A DNA stretch of 64,000 bases from Chlorokybus atmophyticus (Eukaryota; Streptophyta; Chlorokybophyceae; Chlorokybales; Chlorokybaceae). The number at the start of each line of letters is the position of its first letter. Position 1 is the stretch's first letter. Made by a program: the position numbers and the translations under genes. Shown here piece after piece: positions 38,730-51,309 of the stretch. The stretch is from positions 119,893 to 183,892 of the forward strand of contig RHPI01003369.1 in NCBI GenBank assembly GCA_009103225.1. The letters run 5' to 3'. Below the pieces are notes generated by a model. It worked only from the letters and a program-made list of their open reading frames with translations, was not told where the DNA came from and made no database searches.

Positions 38730-39925
38730 GAACTGGCTGCCTCGCGCCTGACAACTTCAACAACAATAAGCACCCATTGGAGCCAACAAAGAACATTTCA
38801 ATTGTGACCATGGTAAACGCATCGCAATGCTGCAGTTTTCTACATACAATGCACATACATAAGGGAATTGTCTCAATGCAGTATATCAGTCAACCTACAG
38901 CAACTTTTTCATTACGTACATTGGACGTAGAAAACTGCAGCAATCCAATTCAAACAAGCCTGCCAATTGCAGGAACTTCCCTGTTTTGCTGCAACCAACC
39001 GGCAGACTCCTTGTACAATCAGTGCGCAAACATCTGCAAGCATTCAAGCGCTGCAGCAAGGTGCGATATCAGTGTTTGCTTCACAGTGTTGTGGCTTCAA
39101 CCACAATGCACATGTGCATAAGAAGCGTAACAGTACAAGTGGTAGGCACACAGAGGGTGGAGGAGGCCTTCTTACCTAGCATGCAAAGAACACTCCATGC
39201 AATACAATAATATTAATGTTTTAGCGGTACCCAAGTACTGCGCTTGCTGCATATATGTGCACCGGTGACGCGGCTAAAGGCAGCATAGCAAGTAGTAGTT
39301 ACAGGAGCAGTAGTAGTTACAGGAGCAGTAGTAGTGTTTGGCAGGCAGCACAATCGCAACGCAGAACTACTAGTATAATATAGTACAGATAGCATCAGCC
39401 ATAACATGCGCTCATTGATATAGTACGGTGTAGTATGAGCCACGACAACAGAAGCTTTTGTGGCTCTCTGCTATATATAGCAGTAGCTGCACCGTCTGGG
39501 TGCAGTTAATAGCGAAGCTTGCAAGCAACGTGCACCCAGCAAGTGCCGGCACTGCTGAGCAGCAGGTAAAATTTGAAAAAGAACAGAAGGCACAACAACA
39601 TTGCGAATGGGTACGCTGCAAGACTTACTCGGTGCTGCGCACACTCAGCAGCATGCTTGGGCGCGCTGTGCTGCCGCCTGCATGAGCGAGTGCATGCACT
39701 GCAGCCTGCCTTTACCACGTGTGCCTGAGCCTACACAAGGCTTGCAGCAGGAGCACCAGCCGAAGACCGCGCGCTGCTCCACCACCGGAAGCCTCCCTCT
39801 CCCGGAGGCCGCCCCACCCCAAACCCTGAAACTAGGGTTACAGGCAGACCCGCCCGATCGCGTTGCATGTGCTCATGCTGCCCTCCGGCGCTTCTCCGAA
39901 GAGAGCCACTGCCCCAGTTCAAACT

Positions 39926-40129
39926 CGATGGCGGCGGCAGCGGCAGCGGCGGCGGGCGCGAGCGGCGAGGATGACATGCGGGACGAGCATCTGTTAGTCC
40001 CTGTCCAGCCACCGGGTATGTACGAATGCGAATGTGTGTGCGTCAGGGCCGTGTGGCGGCCCTGAGTCCAACCTCTCCCTGCCCGATTAATGGATGGATG
40101 AATGGATGGATAGACGTGCGGGCAGCGCA

Positions 40130-40181
<52 letters not shown>

Positions 40182-40388
40182 NCTCGATGGCGGCGGCAGC
40201 GGCAGCGGCGGCGGGCGCGAGCGGCGAGGATGACATGCGGGACGAGCATCTGTTAGTCCCTGTCCAGCCACCGGGTATGTACGAATGCGAATGTGTGTGC
40301 GTCAGGGCCGTGTGGCGGCCCTGAGTCCAACCTCTCCCTGCCCGATTAATGGATGGATGAATGGATGGATAGACGTGCGGGCAGCGCA

Positions 40389-40438
<50 letters not shown>
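39926..40438. repeat. 256-base duplication across an N gap (probable assembly artefact)
   Basis: 39926-40181 and 40183 onward are the same sequence, offset 257-259 bases, meeting at one N (40182) inside a CT microsatellite. Both copies carry the same ATG, donor and ATGGATGGAT run. Identity without a single seen difference and the N between them point to two contig ends not collapsed. Confidence 0.9.
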
Positions 40439-40468
<30 letters not shown>

Positions 40469-41785
40469 AGGAGAGAGAGTCAGTAACTCTGTGTGTCAGT
40501 GTGTCTGTGAGTCAGTGAGTCTCTCCAACTTGCGTGCGTGTCTCGTGAACAGCGGATTGCACCAATGCTGCCCGCTGTTCGACTTGCCTGCTGCTGTACT
40601 GCTTGCCTACCTCTGCGCCTCCTGTTAGAGCGTGCACTCAAAGTGAGTTTCGTCAATGCAGGTGCAGACGCAGGCGCGACAGCACCAATCCCCATCAGTG
40701 CAGTGGCTGCTGCGCTGACCGTCGTGACACCTATCATCTTGAGGGTGACTGTGGAGGTTCATCTGCCTGCCACATACTTGTGGCGCGCCTCCTATATGGC
40801 GCGCCTCCTGTGGCATACGGCCAAGTGGTGGCGACAGTGTCCGGGCAGCACGGCCAACCCCCGGCCTGCACCGAGGCCGCTGTGATGTGCCATCTCCGTA
40901 GGTACTTGCGGCTTCGTGACGGTGGCACCGACGACGGCGATGGCGGTCAGTCGCCAGCAGTATTCCCGTGCACAGCAGTCAGCACCAGAGAGGATGCAGG
41001 TACTCACGGCGCCTGGCGTGTGTTGAGCGGCGAGGACGGGCTGTCGGGGTACGACCCCAAGCTGGTGCACACCAGCTGGGTCCGTCCCGACGTCCTCCGC
41101 ATCACAGTGGCTCCAGGTAAGGCGTTGAAACGTAGCAAGTTACGGTTTGAATGATAAGTTGTCAATGCAATGCCAAGCGTGCATTGAGATCAATAACCGA
41201 CATTGCTATTTTTCTTTGTTGTGATCTGATTGCAGATGCAGACGCGTTCAGCGAGCTCAGCAAGCTGCGTATCCAGTGGGCAGCCGCGCTGACGCTCTTA
41301 TGGGGCTTATGGCCCTTGGGTCCCACTTCCGATAGCCGAGTCATTGCCAGTAGAGTGGCGGCGCTGATCGTGTCGGTGTGGTTTCTCGTCAGTGAGGTCA
41401 AGGGGTACATCACACATAAGCACCCGCCCTTGACACAGAGGTACGTTGTAAGTTACAGTTTGCACATGTAACAGATATGCAATGAGAGAGTTCAACCAAG
41501 TCAGATAATGCTTTTGCAAGTGAAGAAAGCCTTGCATATATTCTTGCATTGTTTGGCAGGTTGAGGCCGTGCCGGCGCATTATGAGATATCACCTTTGCA
41601 GCTTCGGACACCGCATTCCATCCCCTCTGCGGTGCTGCCTTCTCCACACCGAGCCAGACGTGCCCAGTATGGAGTACTCACCGTTTTGGGTTGTCACGGG
41701 CTTCAGCTTGCTGATAGTTGCCGTGGCTGTGAATGTCATGATGAGTTTGCACTTGGCACAGAAGTTGAAAGCCCTGGGGCCATGA
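39928..41785 (+). CDS. hypothetical membrane protein
   Basis: Function not recognised. Exon 1 (39928-40016, repeated at 40187-40275) starts MAAAAAAAAGASGEDDMRDE and ends at a GTATGT donor. Later segments: ADCTNAARCSTCLLLYCLP (about 40550-40640), a soluble stretch with HILVARLLYGAPPVAYGQV and SWVRPDVLRITVAPG (to about 41116), and 41236-41441 with IQWAAALTLLWGLWPLG and AALIVSVWFLVSEVKGYI. The last exon, 41561-41785, has SPFWVVTGFSLLIVAVAVNV and stops TGA. So: Ala-rich acidic start, a large probably lumenal domain, then three hydrophobic segments. Two regions (40680-40760 and 41565-41650) are open in two frames and their phase is unresolved. The start lies in the duplicated assembly segment. Confidence 0.5.
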
Positions 41786-41909
41786 AGTCTCTAGTGCAGC
41801 CTAGCTGATCTCCTCTAGTCGCAGGATCCATGCGTGTCAAGTGCGTTTGTGAGTAGAGGTGGACAGTGGGGGAGGCTAGTTGAGCACACACAGTGCGCTG
41901 TCAGCTGTC

Positions 41910-44116
41910 ATGGCGCTGCCTGCAAGGGTAGCTGTCGTTCTGATAGACGGCCTTGGAGACGTAAGGGACTCCTTTGTAACTCGTCACCATGACAGTAGCT
42001 TACATGTTAGCTTCAATTTTCCATGCATGCGATGCTTGATGCCTCGCTGCTGTCTCAAAGCAGCCACCTTACCTGCAGTGGTTAGCTAACATTCGCCAAG
42101 TGTCCGCCACTGCTGCTTATAGCCGTGCATGCTTTGCATTCTCATGGTGGCATTCTCAGTCGCACTGTGAGCATGCACACAGTGGTGTGCATTCTACACA
42201 CTTGCTGTTCTTGCGAAGATCCCACAACCAAAAGCCCACTCAAACAAGCAAAGAGATGCTACGGGGATGAAGCAAAGACCGAACCCCTTCACAAGCTGCC
42301 CCCACAACAGTAGCTGTGAACCATGCAGGTGCTGGAGTCAACGGATTGTTGGATCCAGTAGAGCTGGGTTTGGCGTGCGGCAGCAACACTGCACACGTTT
42401 CGCTTCTTGGCTATGACCCTCGCACATACTACTACGAGGGCAGGTAAGGCATTGTAATGAGGAGTGACGTTGGTTTTGTCCGCAAGCGCATACTCTCGTT
42501 TCTGCGTGCGCATGTGGGTGCTATCTGCGTGCGTGTGTCTCGGTGCACGCATGCGTACATGTGCGTGTGCAGGGGAGCGAGTTACGTGCATGTCTGTTTG
42601 TAGAAGTTTTCTTGCATGTGCAGGGGAGCGTTTGAGTCCATGGGTGCGGGCATTCCCATGGCGCCTGCCAGTCCAGTGGAGACATTGCTTTCAAGAGCAA
42701 CTTTGCACGCATCCATGATGCCACCAACATGGTGAGCTGGTTGTGTTGGCATCATCATCCATGATGTTGCTGGGTTAGGGACGCATACCCACAGTGCACG
42801 ACCAGGTTGTGAAGAGGCGCGTCGACAGGCAGGTTGAGCACATCAGTCCAGAATTGTGCAAAGGTATGGGCGGGATTACAATTCCAGGCTTCTTGGAGCA
42901 CAAGTTGAGTGTGTGAGTGTGTAAGCGTGCGCGTGTGTCTTCATGCACACGCGTGTTGAGTGTTAGCACACTGCACTCTTGTCGCCACGTATGTGTACGT
43001 ATGTCAAGCTTGTCGCGCGTGTACTCACCTTCAACAACAACACGTCAGCGTGTAATACGCGACTGAGCTCTGCTGCGGCGTGGTGGTCCGCGGCCCGGCA
43101 CTGAGCGGCAACATTTCCGGCACGGACCCACTGAAGGACGTCTCTCCTACTACTAGGTGCGACAGTTGTTGTTGTTGTGGTGGTGGTGATGGTGGTGGTT
43201 GGCAACATAACGTACAGTGCAGCTTGTGGCTTAGCATCTCACATTAGACTGTGTGCGCCTGCTTTGTTTGCATACCCGTTGCTTTGATGCCATGTTTATG
43301 TTCTCTTAAAACTGTCAGGAAGTGTGAGCAAACACAAGCTGCCTTTTCAATGTGCCCTCAGCTAGACGATTCCTCTTCTTCCGCCCAGACGGCAGCATTG
43401 GTGCATGCGCTGTCGGATGCGTTTCGCGCGGCCCTCTCCAGCCACCCGATCAACCTCACGCGTGCCGCCGAGGGCAAGACGGCCGCCAATGTCGCGGTGC
43501 GAGCGCGTACGTGTGCATGTGCCTGTGCTTCATGGAATGCGTGTGCGCGCGTGGCTGAATGTCTGTGCGTGTGTGTGTCTATGCGCACACGCACGTACAA
43601 GTGCATGAAGCGTATGCCTGTCTGTGAATATACGCACACATGTGCACGCGCGTCTGCACTTTCCTCCAAACAAGTCACTGCAAATGTGTGTTAGGAGCCC
43701 TTCGTTCAAGGTAAAGCACAGCTTGAAGGCGAGCATGGTTGCGCCGGCGAAGATCATCGCGAGGTTGGAAGTGTCGCTGGACAAAAAATAATCATAGACG
43801 CACCTGATATGTACACACCACGACACCTATGCCTTCCCCATGACCTGACTGCCCAACCAACAATGCATTGGAAAAGGTGCATCGGGCAACTATTGCACGC
43901 CGCTGAACGCAAAGGCTGCAGCAATAGCAGATGCACTAACTGCACCTGGGGGTGACAGCAAGTTACATATACTTAAAGGTCTGCACCTGCATGCTTGAGA
44001 TGACGCTGTTTGCAGATGACGGTGCAACATGCTTGAAGAATTAATGCTTGGTGACTTGGTGTGCAGACAAGGCACATGACTTCGCTTTCCGCCATGTGAA
44101 GGCCGTAGACGATGCA
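41910..44116 (+). pseudogene. archaeal-type (ApgM) cofactor-independent phosphoglycerate mutase, decayed
   Basis: ApgM-type enzymes interconvert 2- and 3-phosphoglycerate using two metal ions. Seen in order: MALPARVAVVLIDGLGD (41910-41960, metal Asp, GT donor); a KTPL-type segment (KSPLKQAK, about 42230); GVNGLLDPVELGLACGSNTA and SLLGYDP (to 42444); GAFESMGAGIPMAP; DIAFKSNFARIHDATNM; KRRVDRQVEHISPELCK; CGVVVRGPALSGNISGTDPL (about 43070-43155); TAALVHALSDAFRAALSSHP (about 43389); PSFKVKHSLKASMVAPAKII (about 43700); LNAKAAAIADALTAPGG; and HVKAVDDA with a GTAAGC donor at 44117. Breaks: frame shift at a C run (42299-42303), a shift near 42668, an in-frame TAA at 43053-43055, and a shift at an A run (43793-43798). 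Everything after VKAVDDA, including the last metal-binding histidines, is absent before the ligase gene. Introns are kept, so it is an unprocessed pseudogene. Confidence 0.85.
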
Positions 44117-44368
44117 GTAAGCGCACAAAAACACACACATATGGCATGCGTTTGTGCCTGATGGAGTCAAGTTGGGTAATGGTATAGCGGAAACTGCCAT
44201 AATCTCAACCAACTGGCTGATGGAAAGGCACATACCATAAGTTGATCGAGCTCTGAATACGCCCAAATTCACGTATGCCCAAAGCCACAACAGCTCTAAT
44301 GGGTAAACCTGCAGCAGAACTGGCTACCAGTTTCTAACCCTACGATGTACAAGCGCAAACAACAGCAC

Positions 44369-47300
44369 CTATATCTCATCCAGCCGCGGCTCATCACCTG
44401 CTTCATCATCAGCTGCATGCTCCTCCCCATCACTGGCATACCCTACTTCACCCTCATCTTTCCAATCCCCTGAAACAGACGACAATGACAGCATCAGCCC
44501 CAACAAACCAAGACAACAACTACATACCCTCAACCCAACACCAAAAGAACCCAACCTGCACTCACCCGCTTCATATCCTTCATCCAACCCTCTCCCTTCT
44601 TCACCTCCATCACCAACATGTCCATTGGCTGGCGCACCCGCACCTCCTCCATGTTTCTGCTTCTTGTACATTTCCACAACAACGTCGGGTCCGGTAGCGT
44701 TGTCGGGACCCTTGTCTTCGCGCACGCCAACAAAGCGAGGGAAGCGCAATCCCAACCCGCGGGACTCGTGGAGCCAACCAACAGCGGCCTTGTGTACAGG
44801 GGAGAGAGTCAACTCTGCACAGGAGAGGTGAGAGTTGGTTTGTCGGCAGTATGGTGTTGTTGTGTCATTGGTTGAGGTCGTAAAAGGTGTAAAAAGGTAT
44901 AACACTTGCCTGCGCCGCGTATTTCCCACACTTGGTCGGGCGGTAGCCACACGTCACAGACCTCGTCAGTGCGGTAGTAAGGACTAGGCCGGTCGAGCAA
45001 TCGCTCCTTGTAATGCTGTGTAATCTGCTTACCAGGCCAAGATTTGTATCTGAAGGCTGTTGAACACATTCCTCACACACACACACAGTCTTCTACACAC
45101 CTTTTGGTAGAAAGCATCCGAGAATCCGCTCATCACTCGACACAGGGACTGATACTCCTCTTTGTCCGGGTCCCACACCGCGACGAGGAAGGGTGAGAAC
45201 CAGCCGGCCTTGCGACCATTACCCCACCAAGCACCGATAGGCACCAAATCGAGGGTGTCGTGCAAACCCGAGACATAATCACGCTTCACCTGCCAAGCAA
45301 AGGATGCTTTCGATCATGCAATCAATAGTTGTACACCATAATCACGCTTCACCTGCCAAGCAAAGGATGCTTTCGATCATGCAATCAATAGTTGTACACC
45401 ACTATCTAATGTATACCCTTTTGCACACACCTTTAGCCAGCGGTCAGAGCGTTTGCTCGGTTCATAAGAGGACTCCTCATCCAGAGCCTTGCACATGATG
45501 CCTTCGCACCGCGAACCCAACGCCTTGTGCAAGAAGGCCTCAACCTTGTCACTGGCTTCATCAGGTGCCACATCCCCTTCGACCTACACCCAAAACCAAT
45601 CAACTCCAGCAATCCCAACACCACACACACACCCACACCCACACACACTCACTGTCATCTGATGTGCAAACTCCAGGTATCCCTCCCGTCTATTGGGGAA
45701 AGCTTTGTCAAATGTGTCGCGGCGGGAGCGGAGAGACTCGCGCACGAGCGGGGAGCCGTTCACCGCCAGCACATCGAACACAAACACGCACACGGAGACT
45801 TTTATCTCAGAGAGGGTTACGGCCACGCGAGAACGGGTGCTGAGCTCCTGGGTGAGAATGTGGGTCAAACCCAACTAGTTGATTGTGTATGCAAGTACTC
45901 GAGTCAAACACTAGTGCACTCACTTGGAAGGAGAGCAAGTTGTTGTTGTTGGTGCGGTCGACGGCGACGAGCTCGGCATCGATTATAAGAGAAGAGGCAC
46001 CTGGAGAGAAAGAGTTGTGTTGCAGTTGAAGTGGAAGCGCGACTTTACTTGTGCGTCTCCCAAGTTGGAGCAGGACTTTGCCACACATGTGGATTGGTTG
46101 TCGATACCCAACACAATACCAACATACCGCCCGCAGCGGCGGTGCGCACAATGTCCGCCACGTCCGGGAACCTCGCCGATGTGTCGCTGAGGTTGCGCGA
46201 GAAGACCTTCACTTGCGCATTGGGCAGGAGGTGTATCTGTGTGAGGGCAGTGCAACGCATGCATCAGCACAAAAGGCTTTATCACAACAGAAGCGCACTA
46301 ACCAACGGTTTTTGGTAGCATACAGTGCAGCAAATAAGGCGTCACATGAACATAAGCTGAGAATGTTTGTTGTTATGTATGTATGCTGTACCTGTGCTCG
46401 CTGGCCATCGTACTTGTACTCGCACGTGAACGCTGAGTTAGCAAACTGCTTGAGGACTTCAGGTATCCCAGAAGTAATCTTCGCCAGCATCGGCTTGATG
46501 GGCGTACCTGTTTGATACCAGATATCAATATACCACAATCAATGTTATAGAAAATCAACGCTTGCACATGCCTGCAGTCAGTACAGCTGTCTCCGATATC
46601 GCCTGCGGCCCTTGCTTCACCAGCATCGGCACGAGGATATCGAGATTAGGGCAGAGACTGTACGCTTCCGTAAGGGCGAGGCTGGCCGATTGTATCTCCA
46701 TCTGCATACCAACATCAACATCAACGACACTCAAATCTACAACAAAGCAGTTGTATGTACTCACCTGTAAGCTGGACGGTGATATCGGAGCGCCTCCGCC
46801 GTGTTGATGCATAACAGCCGCCCGCGCAAGCGCCGGCAGCACCGATTTCAGCACAGCGCCAATGCGCAGGTGCTGCACTAGCGTGCGCACGACGTACTGC
46901 GGCTCGCGCTCCCGACACGCGCGCAGAAGCTATGTGAAAAGTAGTGTTGGCAATTGACAATTAACGGGAAGAGAGGTGGCGATGTGCTCCAACCTGAAGC
47001 ACGATGGCTTTCTTGCGTTCGGCGCTTCCGCTCCCGCTCTCTTTGCTGATCTGGCGCACGGCTTTGTAGACTTGACGTATGCGCAGCGGAGGGGGGGACA
47101 TAAGCATTCTTTGTGTCTGCCTGCAAGCCTGTGTGGAATGACAAGTGGTCAACACATCAGCACCACGCCGTGCGCACACACACGCACGCACGCACGCGCG
47201 CGCATGTATCCATTCATCCACTGGCTTTTGCAAAATGTTGGGATGCACCTGTCATCCCCTACCTGTGCAACATCCCCCAAGTCGCCCTTCTCCACATACA

Positions 47301-50300
47301 ACTCCCGCAAGCGCGCACGCGCCACACCTGCAAGCGTGTCAGTTACACACCCACATCTCCGGCAACAACTTGTCTAACACGCAACATTTGCAAGCAGCTA
47401 CATAACCTGTTGCCTCAGAGATTGCTGCCGCAACAGTAGAGCCCCCGATGTTGAGTTCATGACTTTCAAAGTCAGGCGCAACTTTATTGATGGTGAGATA
47501 AACTGCCGGTAGCACATCATCCGGCGAGAGCGCCAACAAACTACACAACAAATGTAAGTATCACTTTGCGCAACCCAACAACCAGTGTTGCATACCAACC
47601 TCCTGAACATGTTGGTGAGAATGTCCGATATCTTCAACCGGCCTCGTATCTGCTCGATAGCTTCAAACGCGCGTGAAAGATGCAAATAAGGTGCAGCTTC
47701 GACCTCTTTCCAACATGCGTGCGCGACGGGATCATATTTATCTAACGGCAGCGTGACAACATTGGCATCAACCACATCAAGAGTGGGTGTAACCACCTTC
47801 CCAACAACATGTTCCTTCCCAATAACACGTTCTTCCTCTGATGCAGGAGCAGCCATGTCCACCTCTCTGTTGTCTTCACACATAACACTTCTACCAGCAT
47901 CAACATCATCACCCGTGCCAGAGTTGTTCGGTGCGTTTGTTGGAACCTCCAACACACGCTGTTGGTTGGTATAGTACATATCAGCCGCGCGCTGCACGTC
48001 GCCACGCGCCTGCGTGAGCAACAGCGTAACCTCATCCTTGTCGGCAACAGGAACAATCGCCTTCAATCGCTCACACGCATCGTCATGAGGGCTTTTTGAC
48101 TCAGTTTTGGACTCAGTCTGGGCTTGCGGCTTGCCCTTTGTGCCAAAAAACTGGCTGATTTTGGCCTGGCCTTTGCTCGCATCAGTGCTGCGTGCCTTCT
48201 TAGCAGAGTTGTTGCTGTTGTTATTGGCTAAGGATTTCCTGGGTCTCTTTTCGGGTGTTGTTGTCGTTGTTGGTTTGACGTTTGTTGTTGCCTTGTCGTA
48301 GAACATAGCCACAGCTGTGGCGACATCAGCGTTGCTTCTTTTCAACAATGACTTGACTTCTGCGATTGATACGCCCATAGGTAGAATAGCCTGAAGCTGT
48401 TGAAGCTTCTCATCAACAACAGGCTTGACTCCTTTCTCTCCATTCTCTTCTTGTTGGGTTTGAGAGGAATTTTTCCCATCACCAGCACATGAAGCGTTAA
48501 TGTTGGTAGCAACATCATCATCATCATTATCATCAGCTTCTGTCTCCATGGCCAGCAAGCCCTTCAGCTTCGGTGCGGTGTCACGCAACCGTAAGGTTGG
48601 CTTTGTCTGTTGCTGCTGCTTGGGTGTGACAGAAGGTTGTATTGTGGTTGGAGCAACAACAGTGCTTGATGCAACTGGGCTGCGGCCTGAAGTCATTGGC
48701 TCTTCATTATTATCATCACCAGCACCATCATCGTCATCATCAGCTACACCGCCTTTGCTGTTACTGTTGTCGGCTGCTATAGATGTGGATGCTCCAAATG
48801 AACGCAAGAATCGCTGCTTGCTGCAGTGGCACAGACACAAACCCTCACCTTCAAGGTTAATGATGCAATGTTGAGCAATTGTGGGAAGTTCTGTTAGTAC
48901 ACTCACCTGGCTGTTTGGTCTATGAGAGCAGTGAAGTACTTGAGCTGATTGGCGCTGGCTTTGTCCTCACCAGGCATGCCTTCAACACCAACCTACGGGG
49001 GGGCATGACACTGCTTTATGTTGTCTCACACACGCGCGCGCCAAAGCAAAAACGCACTGCTGCTTGAGCACAAAACAACCAACAATGCAACATACCCACC
49101 GTAGGGATGATGCGAGCAGGCCGCAGGAATGCCACATACTCGCGCAGCTCGTCGTAGTTGGAGTGCTCGCTGTAGGGCACCTGCGCATGGGCACTCACTA
49201 TCACACCATGCACAATCGCAGGCAGTGAACTTCCGATGTAGCTGTCACTGCATACCAGATGAAGGAAGCAGTTGCCCTTCTCTCGTGTTGCAAAAGCCTT
49301 GCGCTTCATCTCGTAAGTCCTGAAGTGAGTAAAGGTAAATACAGTGCAAATGTCAAGCACAGCTTCCGTTTGTTTCCACGTGGCTCGCTGTCGCCTACAT
49401 GCGCACACAGGCACACGTGTGTACACGCACACGCACATACACAAAATGTCTCTCACCAGCCAGTTGGCACAAAACCTACAGCTTTGTCATAGCCGTGCTG
49501 AGCCATGTACTTCTCCATCTCCGTCCAGTTGGGCCGGAAGTAAGGCCAAGCCTGCTCAAGAAAACGAGCATGTGATAAAACAACTTACCAGACACGCACA
49601 CACATACACACACGCAACCACACCTCGCCAAGGTAGTTCCACGACACCACGTGCACGGGCGTGGCTGCAGAATCTGTCGTGAACACGTGCATGTTGGGCA
49701 GCTGCAAGCACTCCAGTGTAGACAGTTTTTTCTGCCCAACCCAACATATCAATACACCACATGACCGAGCAACACTGGAACAAACCCACATAACTGCATA
49801 CTCACCTGGTCAACATGCACAAGACAACCGCAGCGCTCTGCAACAGCAGACAAAATCTTCTCTTTGCCAATGACATACCTGTGAGCACGAACATGCTTCA
49901 GGCTGAAAAGCATGAGTAACAAACTCTATTACATTGTGTACAGCTGTTTTTACACTCACGTTGCAATGAGAAACAGCGTCTTTTCATCTGGGATCTCCTG
50001 CATCGTTCTGTGAATGACCTCAGCAACGTACTCCACCGACACGGACTGCGGCGGGAACACGTACTTGGGGTTGCAGTACGTCGTGTCTAGGAACAAGTCA
50101 TCCACCTGTGACGCATATGCTGCATGTAAGGCACTGTTGGGACTCATGTCCACAACAAGTATAAAAGACGCATGCAGTAAGCACTCCTTACCTGGCCGGC
50201 GCACTGCGCGAGGTGTTTGTTCTCCTTCATCGCGGGTGAGTACCTCATGTCGCTGTGTGTGGCAAAGAGGGATGCTGATGAGTTGTTACACACACATGTG

Positions 50301-51309
50301 CTTAATTGCATGTGCAAGTGGCCACATTTGCGTACCCGCAATGCACATGAGTAACAATGCGGTCGCCTTCGGGCACCTTGAAGATGAACTGTACGGCTCC
50401 CGGGCAGTGGTTGGCATCTAACACCCGACACAATGTGTAAGCTAGAATTACAAGGGCTGTTGCTTCAATCAAGTGCACGCAACGTATTTGCTAAATAGCA
50501 GTCGCGAGATGTACACATACGGATGCGAGAAGGCACGTGTGTGCGTGGATGCCTGCAGGGACACGTGCGCGCGCATGTGTGCATGCGTGCGCATATCTGC
50601 GCGTGTAGCACACACGGGTAGGTGCGCGTGCGTATGTGGGTGCGTGCAATGTTGTTGTTGCTCTCTTAATCTCTTAGTCTCTTGCTTGCATGCAACTCAT
50701 CTGCTGCTTACCGACGAGCGTGACTCCCACCCCATCCACATCGACCCCCTCGTCCAGCGGCAATGCATGTATAAACTCCGGTCTCACGCCGAGGTTGCGC
50801 GCCAGCAGCTTCGCAGTTATGGCGGAGCAGTAGATTGGCCCGCGCTGCCATGTGTCGCTGATGCCTGGGCACACACAACCAACTGCTTAGCATATGCTGA
50901 GATACAGGTGGCACAGTGCTGTTGAAATCAAGCACGAATAGCGCGCAAGCACACCACAAGTCTACATGCATGCAGCACTGTGAGCGACGTGTGCAGGACT
51001 GAAAATAATAAGATGGAGCTCACAGCATACGGTGTATGCGTGTGTAGTATCAAGCAATACTTTGAGAGCACCAATCATAGTAGCTTAATTAGGGTTTCGG
51101 TGGTGAGTAAGCTCCAAGTCAGTAGGTTAAATGATTGCCTTGCCTTCATAGTGGTCGCTGTGGAAGTGGCTAAGGAAGTATACCAGTCCCGACGCCGTTC
51201 CCGCCGCGGCAGCGTGGGCGTGTCGGAATCCATCCACCACAATGCGCGTCCCCGGTATGCGCTTATGCTGCGCGACAGCGCTCAGTGCCGCCGCCGCCGA
51301 GGCATCCAT
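44369..51309 (-). CDS. LIG6: DNA ligase VI-like: SNM1 metallo-beta-lactamase nuclease fused to ATP-dependent DNA ligase
   Basis: Fusion of a beta-CASP nuclease and a DNA ligase, as in plant LIG6; a DNA-repair role is known there. About 20 exons run from ATG 51309 to TAG 44371-44369. N-terminal SNM1 part: [13 protein letters not shown] (HxHxDH), [88 protein letters not shown] long linker (48900-47750) holds two UBA/CUE-like helices ([40 protein letters not shown]) and a PCNA-box QAKISQFF (48168-48145). Ligase part: [40 protein letters not shown], active-site [11 protein letters not shown] with Lys codon 46415-46413, [74 protein letters not shown]-type [17 protein letters not shown]. It ends in an acidic tail. 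Intron 1 has a GC donor (GAAG|GCAAGG, 51143). No break seen. Confidence 0.95.
45275..45400. repeat. 63-bp tandem duplication spanning a splice acceptor of the ligase gene
   Basis: 45275-45337 and 45338-45400 are identical as far as can be seen. Each carries, on the minus strand, the acceptor CTTGGCAG and first codons GTGAAGCGTGATTAT of the exon encoding VKRDYVSG. The copy farther upstream in the gene (45338-45400) leads quickly to a stop if used. Confidence 0.95.

Noticed and set aside
43053-43055. TAA inside the ApgM gene read as a sense codon (altered genetic code)
   Set aside because: The SRPBCC gene ends in TAA at the expected place, other genes end TAG or TGA, and the ApgM copy has other breaks, so decay is simpler.
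47145-47440. Plus-strand frames over the ligase gene
   Set aside because: Shadows of LIG6 exons and a CGCA-repeat intron.
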